From positions 11,684,501 to 11,748,500 of the forward strand of contig NC_090780.1 of the NCBI RefSeq assembly GCF_040054535.1: a stretch of DNA of 64,000 nt, read 5' to 3'. Made by a program: the position numbers and the translations under genes. How positions within the stretch are numbered: the first letter of the stretch is position 1; each line of letters opens with the position of its first letter. The stretch is from Antennarius striatus (Eukaryota > Chordata > Actinopteri > Lophiiformes > Antennariidae). Below the pieces are notes generated by a model. The model made no database searches. It was given only the letters and a program-made list of their open reading frames with translations, and had not been told where the DNA came from. This document shows positions 12,311 through 25,938 of this stretch, in pieces.

Positions 12311-15300
12311 GCTGGGCTTCGGGTCCTATGAGTTCACTCAGTCTCTCTCTTTTGCAGCTGACATCTATCCCGCATCATTGTCTACTGTTTTTATTAAATC
12401 ACAAACCATAAATCACTGGAACAACACATAAACAATTTTACTTGAATTCCTCAGCACACTGACCACATTTTCGACATTACATAAATAACCTAAACTTTAA
12501 AGGGAGTATTGTACTACCTGTTTGATGAACAGGTTCAGCAACATGTGACACTCACAATAACACAAGAAATAACCCTCCAGTATGTACCTTACATACAGCC
12601 TGGTGATGGTGTTCGTGCTATTTATGCATTGGTGAGGGTAAAAGACAGAGAGAAAGAGATGAAAAGTGAACTGAATATTTCAAACTTCTTTTATAGAATA
12701 TAACTGCTCATCTCTCTGATTTCTCTCTTTGCTTCATTCCAGTCATGCCCTTGTGTTTTCTGCTTCCAAACAATGCTTTATACAGTTCAATACAGCTGCT
12801 TGCAATTGAACAAACACATTCTTTGGTCCTAAATGACAACAGCAGCTCCCTGCCGTAATTTTACATGCAACACTCAATGAAGTCTGGTATGAATCTGCGT
12901 CTTTTCTTGCACAGTGATTACAACTTCCACACCTCTTAATCATAACTTACAATCACATGATGAGAAAGCAATCACGTAATTATGAGAACAGAATTATGCT
13001 GATTGCAGAAAAAGAAAAAAAATGTACGGTTAGACTGGCAATAGCTACTCTAATTAATTTGCTCAATATGAGGTTTTATTCTCATCGCATTCATTTGTTT
13101 GTTTGTTTGTTTGGTTTTTTTGTTTGTCAATAAGCAGAATTTTTTTTTTTTTTTTTTTTTTAAACCTACTTGATAGATTTTTACAAAACCCAATGGGAGG
13201 TTTGGACATGATCCAAGGAAGAATTCACTATATTTAGGAGTAGATCTGGAAGGATCCAAGAATTTTAGTCACTTCCTTTATAATTCCTAAACTAAGGGAT
13301 TTTCTCAATATATCTGTTAAGAGTCAATAAAAGGTTGATAACTGTGATTTGAGCTTAGGTTTAATTCAATCAGAAAGGTCTATCTGGCCTTGGTGGAGGT
13401 ATTTATTCAGGTTAGATATATCTGCTTTAGTATACATGTTCAGTTAAATGTGTGAAGGGAACAAATGGAGAGTGATTAACATATCAACACTGCATGAACA
13501 TCTAAGGTCTGTCGTAAAGTGAGAGTAAACAAATCAACATTGGAACTGCACCAGTGTTGTTTATGCATCTGTATTGTTTTCTTAATAAATTACTGTAGTT
13601 GAAAATTGACCATCAAATAATTTTCATAATATAAAAGTATCCCAAAAAAAAACCCCACCATGACATGTCCTTGAAAATTTGATTGTAATTCATTGTGTCA
13701 GGTATTATAAATGAAATTAGCTAATTAATAAATACAATTAACCCACAGCACCAGAATACTTACACTATTAAAAAAAATGTACTCATACAGTATTTAGTTA
13801 ACGTTTGTGCTTGTTGTTTAAGAGTAGGTCTCTTGCTTTCAGTGTAAATGTGTGAATCTGGTGAAGGCCGCTCACGTAGAAGGTTTAACAACCTGGTTTT
13901 CAATTCTTATAAAACCAACTAATGTTCTGCACTGGGAGCAGAGATTAAATCTTAACCAAAAAAACATACACAAAAAAACAGGGGCCATTCAGATTAAGTC
14001 AAGTCAATTCATGCCTGCACCAAAAGGACACAACTATTGTCCACAACCAAACAATTCTATTCTGCCTGGATTTTGTCCTTCAAAAAACAGTACTTATCGG
14101 CAGGATTAAGGATGAGAAAATATCACCAGTCCATGTAAAACATTTGTCTTCCCAAATTAAAATGTAGCTTTGGATGGCAAACAAGATTATGCAGAGATTC
14201 ACATACAGCACAATTAAAAAGAACACCCTGTGGTCCAGTAGAGAAACATCGTGATTTCAGCAAGTGCCTTCGGAACAGACATGAATCTCTTCCTCTTCAT
14301 GAGGCCTGTAGGAAACATAAGGCATTTTACATTCACATGCACACATCCCAAATCATCTGCATTTCTGCAGCTCTTTGTTAGTGCATTACTGCCCTGTGTA
14401 CGTGTGTCAGGTCACAACAAAAATTAGTCAGTTTGAAAATTGGGACCATTTATTAAAAAACAATTTGAAGACATTCAAAAGGAAAAATATCCTAGCCTTC
14501 CCTCCTGGTAATGGACAGGGGAGATGTTTCATTTGTGAAACTGTGAATTTTTTTACATATGGCTCCACAAATTTCAAGTGAGATAGGAAATTCTACTGCT
14601 ATTCTGCTGTCATCCATTGTGAATCCTTTTTGATAGCCATGCTTCTGACGAACACCTTTATTCTGTAACAATAGTGTTGATGAAACACAATAAAATGCTT
14701 TGCAGCAAAGACCTTGAAACATTAATTGGCATGATTCACTGTTAAATGAATAAATCCAAGCTTGACATACTGCAAAGCTTCAAACTGTGCCTTTTTTAAT
14801 GAAAAGCAGCCATTGAATATGTTACACAATAATGCAAATGATTTCAAAGTCATATTTCCACTCTCCATTTACTAATGTTCTTATTAGCGCATTTCTTGAG
14901 CATGAGTTCAGGCAGTATCTCCACAGTTATCTTCCATCTATGTGTTTGTCACTTCAATGTAATCTAAATGATTTCTGATTTTTAAGACTGGATGTACACA
15001 CTCCATATTACAAATAAAGTATATCAAAATTAATATTTAAAAACCTACAGTTTTTGTCTCTTCCAATTAAGTCACTTTCTTCTTCACATTTTTCTAGTTT
15101 TCTTGCACATACTGCCTAGCTTTTTTTAATTGTTTATACATGAGCTCAAATGGAACAGTTCTCAAAATTAAAGGGACAGTAAACGGATTTTAAAGTGATG
15201 TATATTTTGTTAATCATTCTGAAAAAATTAAGAATTTTTTTCCCCCTGATATCTGGCATCATCCCTACGGTCAGGAAACCTTAAAATCTGCGCTGCAGCA

Positions 15301-15419
15301 GCTTCCGTATCAAGTGGTCACGTGGGGGGTCATATGTCATTGGCGACACCCGTAGCTTCATCAGTCAGGGCAGCCATTACAACACAATAGATCACTGAAG
15401 CGATAAATCAGATAAAGTC

Positions 15420-15617
15420 ATGGTTACCTGTGAGGTGAATGGTTGTTCCAACACCACAGGACTTAAACACAAAGAGAAGAACCTATCTTTCTTCAGAATA
15501 CCTTTTGAAAAGTTTGGAAGGAAATGGAAGGCGCGAATAAACAGGGTCAAAAGGACCAAATATCCGAGAATCTGCCATGAGCACTTCAACCCGGATGATT
15601 TCCAAAGAGATTTGAAG
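15420..15617 (+). pseudogene. THAP-domain first exon (transposon- or host-derived)
   Basis: An ATG opens a 66-codon exon encoding an almost complete THAP zinc-finger domain: MVTCEVNGC at the N-terminus (Cys4, Cys9), SFFRIP at about 23-28, KWKARI with Trp36, and ICHEHFNPDDFQRDLK (Cys52, His55). These are the C2CH ligands and the HF/DF core of THAP DNA-binding domains. The exon ends in AAG before a good donor, GTAAGATC. No further exon, AVPTIF motif or transposase core was found downstream before the Helitron-like copy at 16551. It lies antisense inside cadps intron 1. THAP domains occur in host factors and in P-element-like and Kolobok transposases, so a transposon remnant is the likeliest reading. 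The upstream TTAAAGGGACAGT at about 15169 could be a Kolobok-like end, but this is inference. Confidence 0.6.
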
Positions 15618-16550
15618 GTAAGATCATTTTCGGACAACCCATATTATTTATTATGAATTCCCAAGGTTTAGTGGATAATTAATTCATGTCTGGAGCTACT
15701 GGAGGTATTATGTAAATGTTTTTATGACCAGATTATCATGAGATTATGGCACTAGTGAAAAGTAAACAATATCAAAAGTGATAGACAGGTCATTTTCCTG
15801 AGTAGATCTTTGAAACTGAAATAAAACATACAAAAACAGCATGTTAGGCCCTCATCCTTATACACTCCTAAATACATATTAATATAAACTAGAGTTGTTA
15901 TTAATTCCACAGTCCAACACTAACGAATGGCGGTTAGTTCAATGCTAACATAATATGGAAAATCCAATTGACGGGCTAGCGCATTAGCATTGGTAGTGCA
16001 CACAGTAAACCAAAACGGGACAGTATAACTACAAAGTCACTCAAACAATATGTGCATTCACTCACAGACTTATGAACTTTGTAGGTACAGCAGGAAGAAA
16101 AAGAACGGTGAGTGGAAACAACTGATATGAATAGCTGAACTACAGCTAAGGACTAGAGAAGTGTGCAGCCGCTCAAACAATCCACTGAAACTGTTAGAGG
16201 GTCAGCACAACATGATTTTTTAGATGATTTCTTGATTCATAAATCTGATAATGTTGGCTTGTTACGTTGTCCCTTCCTGTTTATTTACATAACGGCGCTG
16301 ATATGGATTCACCGTGATGTCTACGATTGTGTCACTTCCGCAGACATGGCGTACACCGTAACTTATGATATATTTTGTTTTTTCCAAGTCTCCATGAATC
16401 ATAAAAAAATAAAAAATGTCACCAAATCTTGTGTTTAATTATGTACTTCAAATACACACCTGGTTTATTTTGACTTTACTGTTCATGTAATGTTATATCA
16501 AGTATGTTCAATGAACAAAAACACCTACATCATACATATTTGTCAGGTAA

Positions 16551-17652
16551 TCTCCCCACCTATATATTTGAATAAACTCACTTGAAGTCTCACATTGTCA
16601 CCAACTCCACCCACTACCTGTCAATCAAGCGCCCAACCAATCACAGCACATCTGCCAGACGGAATCACGTGAACAATATGGCATAAGGCATCTGCTATGT
16701 TAGGAGAAGAAATAACTATACATGTACTTCCCAGTTAACATTATTTTAGAGTATCATAACTGTTCCATCAATTTTCATGTTTTTGAGCAGAGAGTCCAAA
16801 CAGCAGGAACGACACAGAAAATGGCAACAAATTCTGAGTCAAACTAGCTGGCTAGCACCAACAGTCTGTCAAGTCATGGTTTCCGTTCGGAACGCGACAA
16901 TCGATGTTGTATCCAAATTGCTTTTCGGGCATCTGACAAAAACTTTAAGTAACTTCATAGAGTTCTGTTCATGTAGTCAGCTAACAGAACTATCACTTCT
17001 CTAAATTTCTTTTCCAATTGCTCTTTTGACAGGTGGTTTTTCCTTTAACGTTAGCTCCTTTCCCAATCTCACGATTAGTTAGCTTTCTTCATTCACCTAC
17101 ATTCACCTACGGCTTCGCAATGCCCGCAACAGAGCAACCCATGATTTGCGAATGCAAAGTCGGTATTACATCATCACGTTGATTTTTGATAAGGTTGGGT
17201 GAGCTTGGTTTATAATACCAATACATTTGTTTTCATATGTTTGGTATGAAGTCTGATACAATGCGCCCTCGTTCTTTGCGGTCAATGTGTTCCAGGAACC
17301 ACACACGATTGAGGAATCTGCTACCGAAATCGCCATCTACTTATCTTATTATTTACGGTAATTTAAACGTTCATGACCCTCCCTATACTGATATTAAACC
17401 ACCTTCTATCCGTATTACCTCTTCCCACACTCTGATATACTGTTTAAAGCACTTTTGTGTCTCCTGTAAGTCTGAGACTGACGGAACGGAGCGGACATCC
17501 GCATGCCTTCAGCCAATACAATGCTCATACGGTATCATGCGACTGCCTACTAAAAAGCCACGATGAGGTAGAGTCGCAATCGTTGATACACGATTGTGCG
17601 AGGCCGCACTGTATTATTGCTTTATCGGGGAATTTCCACGGGTTCCAGTTAC
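16551..17652 (+). mobile_element. non-autonomous Helitron-like element, copy A
   Basis: The 5' end is TCTCCCCACCTATATATTTG, preceded by A. The 3' part reads CATATGTTTGGTATGAAGTC and ends AATTTCCACGGGTTCCAGTTAC before T. It shares both ends with copies at 34391-35183, 45219-45651 and 49148-49879. The expected terminal CTAG has decayed to TTAC in this copy. The interior (about 16690-17220) is unrelated to the interiors of copies B and D. No Rep/helicase frame is present. Confidence 0.7.
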
Positions 17653-20600
17653 TGAAATGATATAAAGTTGTGTCCATGTGCAGTTTTATCAAAAGCCGAG
17701 GGGGTCTACCCAACATGATATGAGAATGTAATGATGTTGAAATCTTTCTTAACTCTATCCCAATACAATCACAATATAATAGATATTTAGACTAATTAAC
17801 TTTAAATCAACCATAGTAGAAACACAACCATATTCAGTGTTTCTGAATAAGGTTGATGTAAAGCTCATGCTTCTCATGTGAGTCTTAACTTTAAATGCAG
17901 AGACAAAATTCATAGGCAACTAGAGTTCCTAAGCTATGTATAAAAACTTTTCAACATATACTCATGTCCTTCTCATCATTGCTTCTTACTGGCAGCGATT
18001 CAAGATCCTCTGAATGTCCTGGGGATATTATGGTCTGGTGAAATCTTCAAATGTCTTTGAAGAATAACATTCTGAAACTGTTGGGAGTATCTACCCATGC
18101 AGATTGCCGCTACGTTCAAATCCAACTTTGCTTGTAAATGGCTGAGGCTTTTGATAACGCCGCTTTCATTCTGAATCATGACTCTGTCTCCCATTACTAA
18201 CTAACCTATTTACCTGTGGAATGATCTACTCGGGCGTTTCCGTTCATTCCAGATCTGTCCCAGCACTTTTGTTGACCCTGTTCCAACTTTTTTAAGACCT
18301 TTTGGCATATTTCCAAAACTCAGTGAAGTTGATGTGGCCCGATTATAGACATACATTGTGTAAGTGAACGTCAAGATTCCTTAGGCTCAAGACTAACCAT
18401 AAAGAGGCAAACTTCCTTTGAGTATCACCGATTTACATTTCAGTCGCTACACAGTTCACTCTCAACTCAGAGGAGCAACACCGAAATGTGCAGCATCAAA
18501 ATACTCTGTTATGTCACAGTTTTACATTAGCCTGCAGGCAGGTGAGTTGATTGGGTTGGATAATCTAAAGAATCAGATTTTATAAATTGTAAAATAAGGG
18601 AGATTATTCTGTCCTAAAACACACCCTATGTGACAAAAAGCATGTGGGTTTAATGGATCAGATCAGTATCAGTTTTTTAACTGTGAAGCTTTAGTTACAT
18701 CAGGGATTTTTTTTTTATTGACTAATACCTCTGCAAACACATCAGCAATAATATGCAACCATGGCAGCATGCAAAAAGGCTCTGAGTAACAAGATAAACA
18801 CGCTGATGTCTCCGTTTTCATCATCTTCCCTTAGAGTGTTCACATGCACACATTTTTTACACAACAAGGCTAACATGGAGATAATTAGTTTTTTCAAGTA
18901 CTGGTATGAGGAAAACCATTTGGAAAACCTCATGTTTATCTTGGTGATGTTGAATGAAAAATCAAAGATTAGTAAAATGATTTCAAGTCATCATAAGGAA
19001 TATGTGAATTACTTAACCATACTTTATGGCACATCATCCAACTGTTGCCGGAACATTTTGTTTAAAACCACAAAAATAAAAATTATGAAATTACAATAAA
19101 ATCAGAGTTTCCAAAAGTCAGATGGATTGCTCTGTGAAATATGTCTATGTAGCCCACACATCCAGAGAAGTCAGTCAGGTCAGAGGTTCATCGAAGTCAG
19201 CAGACTTCATTCTCTCGGGACAATGAACGTCTAAACAACATTCCATGGCAACCCATCAAATTATTATTACCTGCTGACGCATTTCAATCTGTGCAAAAGA
19301 CTGACAGACTGAGGAACTTCTGGGCTGATATGTTAACATTACCATCAATGTACCAAATTCCACTCAATTCATTTTAAACAATAATGCCCAATAAAAGCTG
19401 TCCTGAAGGTAATCTATAATTATGTATGTGCACCTGAGGTCTTTTTTTTTTACATGTAATTATATAAGGAGTTTATCTGCTGGAGAAATTCATCCAAACA
19501 TCCAGCGCATAATCCCATAAATTTTACCAATCTCTATCAGAAACCTCAAGCATTTACTTACAATATATCTACAGAGAAGAGGCATATGATTATACAAACA
19601 CATATGCCACGAGTTAAATACACCCACACTCAACCAGCATTTGAATAACAGCAACCTTAAAAGTACAGCTTGTGAAGATGTATTTCAGACTGAATGAGAA
19701 AATATTTACCTTGCCCCTGTGCAAAGAAAGAACTGCCTGTTAGTGCCTTATTATGTTTCCTTTTCACAAGATTATAGCAAGATGTTTAAAGCAGCAGTGG
19801 AGCTTGCATATGCTGCAGCATGGTCTGCTTCTCTGTGATAGTTCATCAATGCTGCTTGTGTGTCAGAGCTCCTAATAATGGATTATCATGGAGATGCTGT
19901 ACATGTTTTGGTGAGGTCTTCATGTCTTTTCATTATAGAAATTGCTTTATCATAGTTGTGCGACTAAAATATAATAATTAGGCTCAAATAAGATATAAAT
20001 TAGATCACTGAGTAGACATTGTGAGACATTTCCTTAAAGTAATGATTTTTGATGGGCATCCATGAAGCCCACATTTAGTGAGATTCATAGCTGAGAGGAT
20101 CTACAATGGAAATATTGGACCAATGCTTAATATTTTCATTTCAGTGGTACGTATTTGGTCAAAAAAAACATTTTTTTCACAACTACATATCAGAAAATTA
20201 ACCGAGGTAAAATGCTCTAAATTCACAGAATAAAATGTGTGTGAAATGTTTGGGAAAAAAGACATTGAGGTTTATTGTTCTCCTATAATTTTGCACAAGC
20301 TGAAGGGGATTCTCTGAAGGGATTGTTTCTGCCAAAGGAGGCAAATTTTGTGCTAATCAAAGTCCAGCAGCTGACTGTGGACAGACAGGCAAGCTTTGAT
20401 TTCCTGGTCGGCAGCAAGCATTTGATTGTTTGTTCAGATATTTACTCTCCCACAGGGGAGGATTGTGGATGCCTGAGCTTTGCGATATGAAAGTGCATTA
20501 GTAAGCATGCTTTAGATTATCATAACCTACGCTGAACAAGACTACAAATAAACAAATGGAAGGAAACACTATGGCTTTTCCCACCCACATGCACTTGTGT

Positions 20601-21753
20601 ATGAGTCAGCAGAATATTTGGACCATATGGCTTAAACTTTGGCCAGCTGAAGACTAACTGTCGGCAGGTTAAACAAAAACAGCAACAACAAAAAATAAGG
20701 GCAGTTTCCATACTGTTTGCAATGTTTCTTCATTAATGTGATCCACAACATACTGCAGATTCATTGCGCTGAGTGAATGTTCAGCAGGTGCACACTGGCT
20801 GGGCCCTCTGTGTCGATAAATCTGCTACTACTGAGCCATGTGATGATGGATGTCTTCACCCTAGAGGTAACCTCAGATTTCCATCTGCAGTTTTACTTTA
20901 CAAATAGTAGCAGATTGCCACTGCAAGACTGTAGTACAAACAGTAAGGCCTGTGCATGATGACTTTGGTATGGAGGACACTATGACCTAAAACTGGCTTC
21001 AACATCAGAGGGGCATAGTAGAAACATGAAACTAGGATGCGGGCCTTGTCCCTTAAGGTAACCCATGTCAGTCTTGTAATTTAGATCATTTGTAAATAGT
21101 AGAAGAAATAGTATGTGTGGCTATAGAAAAACTGTTATGATCCACCCAGAAGAGGTAGCTCATCTGCAGAGGCAAAGGGCTATTAAGGAACCCTCCTCAA
21201 GAGGTCTGTGCCTAAAAGTCACCTTGGGAGGCCGAATTTACCGGATAAGTGATGGCGTAAACGGGTTGGAATTGGGTATCTGCCAGGGAGCCAGCACACA
21301 CAGCCACACACGGCTGTACATCTATAGTGTAAAGAGTATCTTTGGTGTAATGGAGGTGAACAAAACAATCACACCGTCCAGTTAATCGTCATCCACCATC
21401 CCTTGAACGCCCTTTCAATTGATGGGCTTACTGGGATTGATGTCACTCGTGAATGTCTCTATAGAGGAATATGACCTGCACTCAGCCCGCTGCTCTGCAG
21501 CACCGCGCGTCCTTCCACCATCCAGAGCTGAAGCGCTTCCATGCTCCACAGTGACGCTCGGAGGATTTTAACATTTTGCGTAAAAGAAGAAAAAAAAAAA
21601 TCGTTTCAGGAAGAGTGCGTTGTATCATTGAATCGGCCTACTGGTTAAAACCCCTGTGTTCTACTACCTTATGTAGGTCATCAATGACAACATCTGCGAC
21701 GCAAACGGGGGGGGGGCTACTCGTCAGCATGTGGTTATTTATTATGCCCTTAC

Positions 21754-22086
21754 CTTCTGCTGTCGCCGTGCCATATCTGTTGGCTGTTTTGCATTGAATG
21801 GATAAGCGACGCACCGCATCACAAAAACATACAACTGCAGCTTCTTTTTGCGCTCCTCCTCGTCCCTCTGCAGCTTCTCCAGGTCCTCTTTCTCCTCGCT
21901 GACGGCCGACGGACTCGGGCTGGTCGGACGCGCACTGCTGCGGCTGCTGCTGGGTGCCAGTCCACCCGAATTCTCGCTGGTTCTGCTTGGAGAGATACGG
22001 GATCCGGCCTGAGGTGCCATCGCCTCTTTGCTGTCCTCCTCCACTATCCCATCGGATTCTTCCTCGCTGGACGACGGGTCTAACAT
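21754..22086 (-). CDS. cadps: cadps exon 1, start of CAPS1
   Basis: The first coding exon, 111 codons in phase 0, starts [20 protein letters not shown] and ends [17 protein letters not shown] before a GTAAGG donor. CAPS acts in neurons and endocrine cells, where it primes dense-core vesicles for Ca2+-dependent SNARE-mediated exocytosis. The [12 protein letters not shown] start and the [10 protein letters not shown](V)AYPFNAKQP segment are family hallmarks. The acidic N-terminus is followed by a Ser/Pro/Ala-rich low-complexity linker (about residues 25-70) and a charged [17 protein letters not shown] helix. The linker is shorter than the Gly-rich one of human CADPS. Exons 2 and 3 lie about 18 and 21 kb downstream on the same strand. 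Divergent orientation to synpr matches the human locus. Confidence 0.95.
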
Positions 22087-22345
22087 CTTGCGTTAGAGGT
22101 GATGCGTCCCGACAGATAGCCTAAAGGAGATTAATATATCCCCTGATGATGTCGTTTTCTTATCCGTGCATAGATTTAATATGGTATTTGGCCGAGATCA
22201 AGACAAATATAGGCCCTGCTTGTACAGCTGGCTGAGAGATGTCAGCAGTGCGAGTGGTCCTTAAAGGAGGCTGCTCCTTCAAACTCGCCTGCGCCGAGCA
22301 CTCGTCGATGCTTACGTATTTTTCTGTATTTCATTGGCCAGTCGC
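22087..22345 (-). promoter_or_regulatory. cadps 5' UTR and candidate promoter
   Basis: Just upstream of the cadps start the sequence turns GC- and CpG-richer than the surrounding intron, for example GCCTGCGCCGAGCACTCGTCG near 22288. A CCAAT box sits on the minus strand within GGCCAATGAAATACAG at about 22327-22342. I see no convincing TATA box. The transcription start site cannot be fixed from sequence alone. Confidence 0.4.
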
Positions 22346-23690
22346 CGCTGCGGATGTGAGGGGGAGGTGAGAAGCCAGCAGAAGAGGAGGGGCAGGGGAT
22401 TTATGTGCACAGATGAGGAGATGGATAGCGGCTTTTGTTTTTGTTTTTTGCTTGCAAAAAAAAAGCGAGTGATGGCCTTTCCCTGCCTGCGAGGCAGAGG
22501 ATGGTGACACGGGATGCTGAGCAGGTTCCTACATCGCACAGACTGAAGGGTTCACAAGCATCGGCCGGACGGGATGCTGACATACTGCTAAAATGGCTGC
22601 TCCTGGGTCGTAACTGAATGGGTACATTACGCCGTTTTAGGGGCTGTGCTCGGTATGCAGATTAGGAAGGTGTAAAATTTTGAGAATGACTCCTGAGCCG
22701 CCCCATGCCATGTGCTGCTGAAGAGGGGGGGGGAGGTAAAAACTCCTCGATCTCAGTTTGTTGACACCAGGAATCAATAAGCAGTTTGAATGTTGGTTTT
22801 AATCTTTTCTCTAAGTTTAAGAACAAATTCAAACATTATTTACTCGGCATGTAGTTTATGAGTAGCAAATAGCGTTTTTGGTTATGTTGTATAATATGGT
22901 GGTAACACAAACATGACTAGCTTTTAAAATACCAAAATCAAGGCAGGATTTGTTTTTAAACTATTTTACTGCAGCCCACATAAGCACTACAATAGACATC
23001 AAAAGTCATTTTCATTTGATATGCCACCTATATGCTCATTTTGCATTTCAGACTCTGTCCTGTATTTGTTTGACTGCAAGATATGGCAAAAAGTACCCAT
23101 TGGGTTTTGATAAATGTTTGTCTGCAGTAGGATCCTGTTCAAGGGAGAGTAGATCCGATTTTGATTAGACTTTCTTGTTTTGAATAAGGATTATTTTTCA
23201 CTACTTCCTGGATTTGCATCCAAATCTAGGGGGGTATAGAGAAAGAGAGGAAGAGAGACACAGACGATGAATTTAAATTTTTTGCAAACTAAGAAATAGA
23301 AAACTCACCTCAATTAACCACCCCTACTAAACAGATTTACACTCACACGGAAATTAAGTATTGTACTCCATTAATTATAAAGTTACTTTTTAACTTAATA
23401 TCAGGGAACATTTATCATATGAAAGCAATATCTTAACTATTGGTATACTTTTAAATATCAATTCACCTGTAAAATAAATGTTAAAACAAACGATAAAAGA
23501 ATAAATGAAGAACGTGTTCTTTGGATTCAATGACCTTGTTGGAGGTGACATTTGGATGGGGAAAATGAATAACTGAATTTTTTCTGAATTGTGAAATCTT
23601 TAGATAGTTACATACATGACACCAGTGATGTGCAGTCAGGGGCTGTGCCTCACCTGCCATCATAAAAGACAAAAATGGAAGAATGAAGAA
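22346..23690. other. intergenic, no recognised feature
   Basis: Between the cadps promoter region and the first SINE I see poly-A and poly-G runs and ordinary AT-rich sequence. There is no coding or RNA signal. Confidence 0.6.
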
Positions 23691-23698
23691 ATAAAATT

Positions 23699-23885
23699 GT
23701 GGCTCAGAGGTAGAGCATGCACTCTTGGATCAAAGATCCACGGATCAATTCCCGCTCCCACCCAGCCACCCGGAGTGTGAGCTGACAATGGGAGGTGTTG
23801 GCTCACCTCATGCTTACAGGCCCCTTGTGTGCTGTGGTTGTGTTTCAGGGGCCTCTACACACACTGTGACTAACACACACAAAAA
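23699..23885 (+). mobile_element. tRNA-derived SINE, copy 1
   Basis: It begins GTGGCTCAGAGGTAGAGC (A-box-like) and carries GGATCAATTCCCGC (B-box-like, diverged from GGTTCGAATCC). The body includes TACAGGCCCCTTGTGTG and TTTCAGGGGCCTCTACAC. The same body and tail occur in the copy at 46765-46996, which shows they are one family. Confidence 0.65.
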
Positions 23886-23892
23886 ATGTACA

Positions 23893-25065
23893 TAGATAGA
23901 TAGATAGATATATACTTTAATAATCCCGGAGGAAAATGCACATATCCACTGTTCAGCCAAACACCAGGGGGAAAAAACAAAACAAAAACAAACAAAACAG
24001 GACATACCACAAGACATACACCACACTAACAGACACATGTAGCATTAACAGTACATATACTAAAAAAATTCAAATATAAACAGTATAAAATTAAACTAAA
24101 TTAAATCCAAATCCATTAAACCGCGTGTTGACCTCGCCACCTCCCCCCCAGTCCTCCTGAGAGAGTCATTGTACCCCCTGATGGCACAGGACACGAAGGA
24201 GGACCTCAGCCTCTCTGTGGAGGTGCTGTGTGACAGCAGTCTGCCGCTGAAGGTGCTCCCCTGCTGGGAGAAGGTGGTGTGCAGGGGGTGGCTGGTGTTG
24301 TTCATGATGGCCCTGAATTTAGACATGGTCCTGCTCCCTAGAACTGTCTCCACAGAGTCCAGGCCCATCCCGACCACTGAGCCCGCTCTGCGGATGACTC
24401 TGTTCAGACGGTCTCTTTTCCTGGCCCCCCCACCCCAACACACAATGGCGTATGACAGCACACTGGAGACTACGGACTGATAGAACATGAAAAGGAGCTT
24501 AGGACAGATGTTGAAGGAGGCCAGCCTCCTTAGGAAGTACATCCTGCTCTGCCCCTTCTTGTACACACAGTCCAAGTTGAGTGACCAGTCCAGTCTGCTG
24601 TCTAGCTGCAGTCCCAGGTACTTATAGTTTCTTACCACCTCCACCTCACTGCCCTTGATGATCACTGTTTGTGTTGAGGGAGGTGCCCGGCAGAAATCCA
24701 GCACCATCTCCTTGGTCTTGGAGACGTTGAGCTGGAGCTGGTTCTGTTGGCACCACTCCACGAAGTCAGCCACCAATGCCCTGTACGCCCCCTCATCACC
24801 CTCCCGGATACATGCCACAATCGCAGTGTCATCGGAGTACTTCTGTATGTGGCATGTATCCGAGTTGTGCTTGAACACAGCCATGGAGGTCAGTTTGTCC
24901 TGTAGGAGCCGGGGCTGGATGGTGTTGGAGGCGCTCGAAAAGTCAAAGAAGAGCAACCTGGCGGCACAGCCCCCGGTGTCCAAGTAGGAGAGCACACGGT
25001 GGTGGAGGTACAAGACAGCGTCGTAGCAGAAGAAAATGCAGCCTGCTCGCGCATGCGCAGAAATA
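23893..25065 (-). mobile_element. L2/Rex1-type LINE, internally deleted reverse transcriptase
   Basis: A 335-codon open frame (24096-25103) gives a fish LINE RT C-terminal half: RLLFFDFSSASNTIQP, then YSDDTAIVACIREGDEGAYR with the YSDD catalytic box, LQLNVSKTKEMVLDF, YKYLGLQLDSRLDWS and SHPLHTTFSQQGSTFSGRLL. Between SNTIQPRLLQDKL and the YSDD block the usual QG-LSP blocks are missing, so an internal deletion has joined the two parts in frame. On the minus strand it ends at GATTATTAAAGTATATATC with a (TATC)n tail (23897-23930). It cannot encode an active RT. The exact clade is uncertain. Confidence 0.8.
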
Positions 25066-25069
25066 GTCT

Positions 25070-25118
25070 GAGTAAAAAAGTAATTTCCCCACCTGGGAAT
25101 CAATAAAGTATACTTTCT
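25070..25118 (+). mobile_element. LINE 3' tail, plus orientation
   Basis: The text AATTTCCCCACCTGGGAATC, then AATAAAGTATACTT, is a standard fish LINE 3' terminus. It faces opposite to the adjoining minus-strand LINE, so two LINE ends abut in inverted orientation. Confidence 0.5.
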
Positions 25119-25733
25119 TCTAAATTAAATGGTTATATTTATCCAGGGATGTGAATTATATAGTTATTTTCCGTTTAACATAACCAATTTTAGGTTGTTT
25201 TTACTAAAAAAATTGCTTATTTTGTCACATTTACCATTGAAATACTGAGAAGAGACCTGCGCTGAGGCACCAGCCATGCCTCACCATGGATTGTGCAATG
25301 ACTTGACTAGCTGTGCTGGCATGCTATACAGTGAGAGAGTAATGCTATCTCTCTATACGTCGCTATTAAAATGTTCAAGCACGTTTCCTATATGAACATA
25401 ATTTGTTCAATGTTCTAATTCATCATATTTAAGTAAACATGGAACTCTTAGAGTTCTGTCTCTTCATCAGGCCAAACCAGACATATATTATTAATATATT
25501 ATCCCCCCTCAGGGGTGGTTCTAGGGCCAGACCCTAGAAGTACAACAAATGTTTGTGTGTGCAAATTATTTAGTGGTTGTTGGAGGACAGCTAAAAACAA
25601 AAATACAGGAAATTGTAGCGACAACATTCAGGCACATAAAATCTTACAGTACATGTTTCACTATTTCATCCTTTGTGTAGCATTGTAGATGTTACAGGAG
25701 AACTAATGGCTAGGCTCCTACCAGTAGTTTATT

Positions 25734-25873
25734 CATCATTCATTCATTTTCCTTTATCCGCTTGCGCGGGTCACGGAGAGCTGGAGCCCATCTCAGCTGC
25801 ATAGAGCGTGAGGCGGGGCAAACTTCAGGCGAGATGCCAGTGCACCGCGGAGTTCCACTGACACATACAAACA

Positions 25874-25938
<65 letters not shown>

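Noticed and set aside
16777..17566. Open frames inside Helitron-like copy A as captured gene exons
   Set aside because: No recognisable domain, no Rep/helicase motifs and no consistent splice structure.
24096..25103. 335-codon minus-strand open frame as a host gene
   Set aside because: It is a LINE reverse transcriptase fragment with a YSDD box, an internal deletion and a LINE tail.
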